From NCBI RefSeq assembly GCF_002220095.1, contig NZ_CP022372.1, positions 3,506,501-3,570,500 of the forward strand: a DNA stretch of 64,000 nt, written 5' to 3'. Within the stretch, counting starts at the first letter, position 1, and each line of letters starts with the position of its first letter. The translations under genes and the position numbers were made by a program. This DNA is from Bosea sp. AS-1. GTDB lineage: Bacteria > Pseudomonadota > Alphaproteobacteria > Rhizobiales > Beijerinckiaceae. The notes beneath the pieces were generated by a model. The model had not been told where the DNA came from. It ran no database searches and saw nothing but the letters and a program-made list of their open reading frames with translations. Shown here piece after piece: positions 60,741-64,000 of the stretch.

Positions 60741-61739
60741 TCAGTCGAGCTGGAACTTCGAGAACTCGCGGTGCTCGCCATAGATGCGGCGGACCGTGCC
60801 GGTGATCGAGCGATAGACGATCGTCTCGGTCTCGATGACATCCTGACCGAAGCGCACGCCCGAGAGCAGGCCGCCATCGGTAACGCCCGTGGCGCAGACG
60901 ATGACGTCGCCCGAGGCCATCTCGGCCATGTCGTATTTGTGGTTCGGATCCTTGACGCCCATGGTCGCGGCGCGCTGGCGCTTCTCCTCGGTGTCGAGGA
61001 TCAGCCTGCCCTGCATCTGGCCGCCCACGCAGCGCAGCGCGGCCGCCGCGAGCACGCCTTCCGGGGCACCGCCGATGCCGAGATAGAGATCGATCCCGGT
61101 CTTCTCGGGCTGGGTGCAGAAGATCACGCCGGCGACATCGCCGTCGGTGATCAGGCGGATCGAGCAGCCGGTCTTGCGAACCTCCTCGATCAGCTTGGCA
61201 TGGCGCGGGCGGTCCATGATCAGCGTCGAGATCTCGCTGGGCTTCACGCCCTTGGCCTTGGCCAGCGCCGCGATGTTGTCGGCCGGCGAGGCATCGAGGT
61301 CGATGATGCCCTGCGGATAGCCCGGACCGATCGCGATCTTGTCCATGTAGACGTCGGGAGCATAGAGCAGGCTGCCGGCGCCGGCCATCGCCATCACGGC
61401 GATCGAGCCGGGCATGTCCTTGGCGCAAAGTGTCGTGCCTTCGAGCGGATCGACGGCGATATGGACCTTCGGGCCCTGCTTGTTGCCGACCTTCTCGCCG
61501 ATGAAGAGCATCGGCGCCTCGTCGCGCTCGCCTTCGCCGATGACGATCTCGCCGTCGATCGGCAGGCGGTTCAATTCGCGGCGCATCGCATCGACGGCGG
61601 CTTGGTCGGCGGCCTTCTCGTTACCGTGGCCGCGCCAGCGGGCGGCGGAGACAGCGGCGCGCTCGGTGACGCGCACGAGTTCCATCGAGAGATAGCGCTC
61701 GATGATCTGGTCGGGGGAGATGCGAAGATCGACGGACAT
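60741..61739 (-). CDS. glpX: Class II fructose-1,6-bisphosphatase
   Basis: A 332-residue GlpX-type phosphatase that converts fructose 1,6-bisphosphate to fructose 6-phosphate in gluconeogenesis (and, in autotrophs, sedoheptulose bisphosphate turnover). The metal-binding motif HIAVDPLEGTTLCAKDMPGS lies near residue 80. IDGEIVIGEGERDEAPMLFI precedes it and CATGVTDGGLLSGVRF follows near residue 287. The start is ATG 61739 (MSVDLRISPDQ); a 7-codon longer frame lacks a ribosome site. It is co-directional with hom, 107 bp downstream of it, with a repeat between. Confidence 0.93.
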   Translation of the reverse strand: MSVDLRISPDQIIERYLSMELVRVTERAAVSAARWRGHGNEKAADQAAVDAMRRELNRLPIDGEIVIGEGERDEAPMLFIGEKVGNKQGPKVHIAVDPLEGTTLCAKDMPGSIAVMAMAGAGSLLYAPDVYMDKIAIGPGYPQGIIDLDASPADNIAALAKAKGVKPSEISTLIMDRPRHAKLIEEVRKTGCSIRLITDGDVAGVIFCTQPEKTGIDLYLGIGGAPEGVLAAAALRCVGGQMQGRLILDTEEKRQRAATMGVKDPNHKYDMAEMASGDVIVCATGVTDGGLLSGVRFGQDVIETETIVYRSITGTVRRIYGEHREFSKFQLD

Positions 61740-61789
61740 GAAATGGAGTCCCCTTTGCAAAGGAATGGCTGGTGCGACGCTAGGGCCGG

Positions 61790-61850
61790 ATGATGTCAGA
61801 GCAGGATTGGCGCGAAAAACCGGTTCCCACTTTTTCGCATCCTGCTCTAG
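61790..61850. repeat. Rhizobial-type 'AACCGGTT' palindromic repeat
   Basis: AGAGCAGGAT (61798-61807) and ATCCTGCTCT (61839-61848) form a perfect 10-bp inverted repeat around GCGAAAAACCGGTTCCCA. Elements of this text (GAGCA(G/T)GATGCGAAAAAGTGGGAACCGGTTTT in inverse reading, split here) are common short intergenic repeats in Hyphomicrobiales genomes, as I recall them. The repeat reaches into the hom stop codon (TAG at 61849-61847), so insertion or drift set the end of that gene. It may stabilise the hom mRNA or separate hom from glpX expression. Confidence 0.6.
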
Positions 61851-63199
61851 GCCTGTTCCCGCTCTATGCGAATAACTTGCGGCGGTTCCGCGACATGACC
61901 GTCGGCCGAGACTTTTTCCAGCGCGGCGCGGATCGCGGATTCACTGGTGGCGTAAGTGATGAGCACGACCGGAACGGGCGCGCCGGAGCGGCCGCCGGGA
62001 TCGCGATTGACCGCTTCCGGCGAGCGGCGCTGGACGATACTTTCCAGCGAAATGTCGGCCTCGGCCATGCGGGTCGCGATCGAGGCAGCGGCGCCGGGAC
62101 GGTCCGCCACGGCAAGGCGAACATAGTAGCCGCCCTCATGACGCTGCATCGGGGCGCGGGTCGGCTCCTCGAGGCGGCCGATCGGCAGGCCGAAAGGCAG
62201 CCCGGCCGTGCCACGGGCGACATCGGCGATATCGGCGACGACGGCCGAAGCGGTAGGGTCGCCGCCGGCACCGGGGCCTACCAGGGTAATCTCGCGCACT
62301 GCGTCGGCATCGATGCTGACGGCGTTGAGCACGCCCATCACCTGCGCGATGGCCGAGGATTTCGGCACCATGGTCGGATGGACGCGCTGCTCGATGCCGG
62401 TCTTGGTGCGTTCGGCGACGCCGAGCAGCTTGATGCGGTAGCCGAGCTCGTCGGCCATCTTGAGGTCGAGCGGCGTGATCGCCGAAATGCCTTCGACATG
62501 AATCGCTTCGGCGTCGATCTTCGTACCGAAGGCGAGGCTGGTCAGGATGGCGAGCTTGTGGGCAGTGTCGAAGCCCTCGACATCGAAGGTCGGATCGGCT
62601 TCGGCATAACCGAGGCGCTGTGCGTCCTTCAGGCAAGCCTCGAAGGTCAGCCCCTCCTCCTCCATCCGGGAGAGGATGTAGTTGCACGTGCCGTTGAGGA
62701 TGCCGGAGATGCGGCTGACATTGTTCCCGGCCAGCGCCTCGCGCAGCGTCTTCACCACCGGGATGCCGCCGGCCGAGGACGCCTCGAAGGCGAGCGCCGC
62801 GCCCCTGCTCTCGGCCAGCTCGGCGAGCGCGACGCCATGGGCCGCGAGCAGGGCCTTGTTGGCCGTGACGACCGGCTTGCCGGCGCGCAGCGCAGCCTCG
62901 ACCGCGGCCTTGGCCGGGCCGTCCGAGCCGCCCATCAGCTCGACGAGGCAATCGATCTCATCGGACTTTGCCAGCGCCACCGGATCGTCGAACCAAGCCA
63001 GGCCGCCGAGATCGACGCCGCGGTCGCGCTTGCGGTCGCGCGCCGAAACCGCCGTGACGCGGATCGTTCGGCCGCAACGCGCGGCGAGTGCGTTTTCCTG
63101 CCGTCGCAAGATCCGCAGCACCGAGGCGCCGACCGTGCCGAGACCGGCAATGCCGATACGCAAAGGCTGGGACTGGGTCGAAATGATCGCGCTGGTCAT
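61847..63199 (-). CDS. hom: Homoserine dehydrogenase
   Basis: A 450-residue monofunctional homoserine dehydrogenase, which reduces aspartate semialdehyde to homoserine on the way to threonine and methionine. NAD-binding GIAGLGTVGASVLRILRR lies near residue 17. Next come VTANKALLAAHG and the catalytic region with VARGTAGLPFGLPIGR at its end. The substrate block GILNGTCNYILSRMEEEG is near residue 165, and PTFDVEGFDTAHKLAILTSL carries the catalytic Asp/Lys. A C-terminal ACT domain (RLAVADRPGAAASIATRMAE, about 358-377) implies feedback control by threonine. The normal length and order are complete. Confidence 0.94.
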   Translation of the reverse strand: MTSAIISTQSQPLRIGIAGLGTVGASVLRILRRQENALAARCGRTIRVTAVSARDRKRDRGVDLGGLAWFDDPVALAKSDEIDCLVELMGGSDGPAKAAVEAALRAGKPVVTANKALLAAHGVALAELAESRGAALAFEASSAGGIPVVKTLREALAGNNVSRISGILNGTCNYILSRMEEEGLTFEACLKDAQRLGYAEADPTFDVEGFDTAHKLAILTSLAFGTKIDAEAIHVEGISAITPLDLKMADELGYRIKLLGVAERTKTGIEQRVHPTMVPKSSAIAQVMGVLNAVSIDADAVREITLVGPGAGGDPTASAVVADIADVARGTAGLPFGLPIGRLEEPTRAPMQRHEGGYYVRLAVADRPGAAASIATRMAEADISLESIVQRRSPEAVNRDPGGRSGAPVPVVLITYATSESAIRAALEKVSADGHVAEPPQVIRIEREQA

Positions 63200-63277
63200 G
63201 GGCGCGGGGTCGCATGGGGCGCGATGCGTGTCAACGGAGAGCGACGTTCCATAGCGTGTGAAATCGCGCCTCCACGA

Positions 63278-64000
63278 TCAGCGCTCGGCCGAAACGACGA
63301 AGGCGGAAAGAGCTCCTTCGATCGGGCCGGATCCGAAGCGGCGCTCCAGAGCCTCCGCCACGGCCTCGGTCGCGGCCGCGAGGCCAGGTGCCCCCCGCGC
63401 CTCGATCTCGCCGCGGGTCGGCGTGCCCTGGCAGAGGCCGGTCGCGACATCGAGCGCGGTTTGAGCACGGGAGCGTTTCTCGACGCGCTCGATTGCCGGC
63501 AGCGGGAAGCCCCCTGCCATGACATCGAGTTCGATCATCGCGACATCGTGGTAGCCATGCGGCGTGCGCGCAAGGAAACGCGGAGGGTCGGCGGGAAACA
63601 GCTCGGCCAGCACATCCAGCATGACCGCGGTGAAATCATTGCGCTCGACCGTATCCCAGACATTGAACAGAAAGCGCCCGCCCGGCTTCAGGACGCGTCG
63701 CGCCTCGGCATAGCCCTTCGGCTTGTCAGGAAAGAACATCGCCCCGAACTGGCAGGCGACGACGTCGAAGCTCTCGTCCGGGAATGGCAGCTCGAGCGCA
63801 TCGGCGTGCTGGCAGACAACCCTGTCATTGCCAGCGAACCGCGCGGCAGCGAGGTCGAGCATCGCCGGGTTGAGGTCGGTCGCGACGATGCTGACCCCGT
63901 CGAGATGGGTCACCATCGCCCGTGTCAGCGCGCCCGTTCCGGCGGCGATCTCGAGGATGCGCGCGGGCCGGGCTGTCGCGATGCGAGCGGCCAGATCCTC
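63278..64000 (-). CDS. Class I SAM-dependent methyltransferase, 5' end cut by window edge
   Basis: The frame is open to the last base of the window; 240 codons are present and the start lies outside. SAM-binding motif I is ILEIAAGTGALTRAMV just inside the edge. ATDLNPAMLDLAAARF (motif post I), ADALELPFPDESFDVVACQF and RRVLKPGGRFLFNVWD follow in the normal Methyltransf_11/UbiE-like order. The C-terminal part, about 95 residues, is a helical extension. The substrate is unknown; small-molecule methyltransfer is most likely. Confidence 0.82.
   Translation of the reverse strand, partial: EDLAARIATARPARILEIAAGTGALTRAMVTHLDGVSIVATDLNPAMLDLAAARFAGNDRVVCQHADALELPFPDESFDVVACQFGAMFFPDKPKGYAEARRVLKPGGRFLFNVWDTVERNDFTAVMLDVLAELFPADPPRFLARTPHGYHDVAMIELDVMAGGFPLPAIERVEKRSRAQTALDVATGLCQGTPTRGEIEARGAPGLAAATEAVAEALERRFGSGPIEGALSAFVVSAER

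Noticed and set aside
1..64000. CRISPR arrays, prophage or insertion sequences
   Set aside because: I saw no regularly spaced direct repeats, transposase, integrase or phage structural gene in any frame.

Overview
The window comes from a GC-rich alphaproteobacterium. Hyphomicrobiales (rhizobia and relatives) is the likely order, and a Bosea- or Methylobacterium-like genus is a reasonable guess. This is inferred from four things: AapJQM-type and LivHMGF-type transporters, a fused TrpE(G)-type anthranilate synthase relative, an interspersed 'AACCGGTT' intergenic repeat of the kind common in rhizobia, and a recJ / glpX / hom neighbourhood. Genes are densely packed with many 1-4 bp stop/start overlaps. 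I saw no insertion sequence, phage gene, CRISPR array or rRNA. One tRNA gene (Glu, TTC) is present.

Region 1 (1-7071): the end of a family-1 solute-binding protein/permease system. Next comes a small carboxylic-acid locus: an isocitrate lyase/PEP mutase family enzyme, a GntR regulator, a PrpF isomerase, an MmgE/PrpD protein and a two-part chromate-family (CHR) transporter. The last four + strand genes overlap by 4 bp each.

Region 2 (7222-19594): peptide/opine-type uptake. It holds a family-3-like binding protein without a signal peptide and a family-5 binding protein. A LysR regulator diverges from an operon with a D-amino-acid-oxidase-like flavoprotein, a three-subunit HcnABC/opine-oxidase-like dehydrogenase and two Dpp-type permeases. 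A convergent pair encodes an M81 (MlrC-like) peptidase and a second family-5 binding protein. No ATPase gene for these permeases lies in the window.

Region 3 (20050-32984): a DMT exporter and two small conserved-looking genes. Then comes a set that looks like a small-molecule pathway: ATP-grasp ligase, FAD monooxygenase-like protein, thioesterase-like hydrolase and EntS-like MFS exporter. It is followed by an AapJQM-like amino-acid transporter without its ATPase. In the ATPase position is a translationally coupled anthranilate-synthase-like protein whose glutaminase domain has lost its catalytic Cys and His. This is the most unusual part of the window.

Region 4 (33056-45662): a catabolic island for a probably alicyclic or hydroaromatic compound. 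It contains an IclR regulator, an EthD-like protein, a complete Liv-type transporter (LivJHMGF), four tandem SDR dehydrogenases, a ketosteroid-dehydrogenase-like flavoprotein and a YciI-like protein. The two Liv ATPases together show one degenerate and one normal composite ATP site.

Region 5 (45894-56181): a second catabolic/uptake island. It contains an amidohydrolase, two related NMT1/SsuA-like binding proteins, a cytidine-deaminase-fold enzyme, one ATPase and one permease, a flavoprotein, a CaiB-type CoA transferase, a CaiD-type hydratase, a 7Fe ferredoxin and a LysR regulator.

Region 6 (56328-64000): housekeeping. It contains a small Tat-exported charged protein, tRNA-Glu with a clear promoter, recJ, a FAD dehydrogenase, glpX, hom and a truncated SAM methyltransferase.
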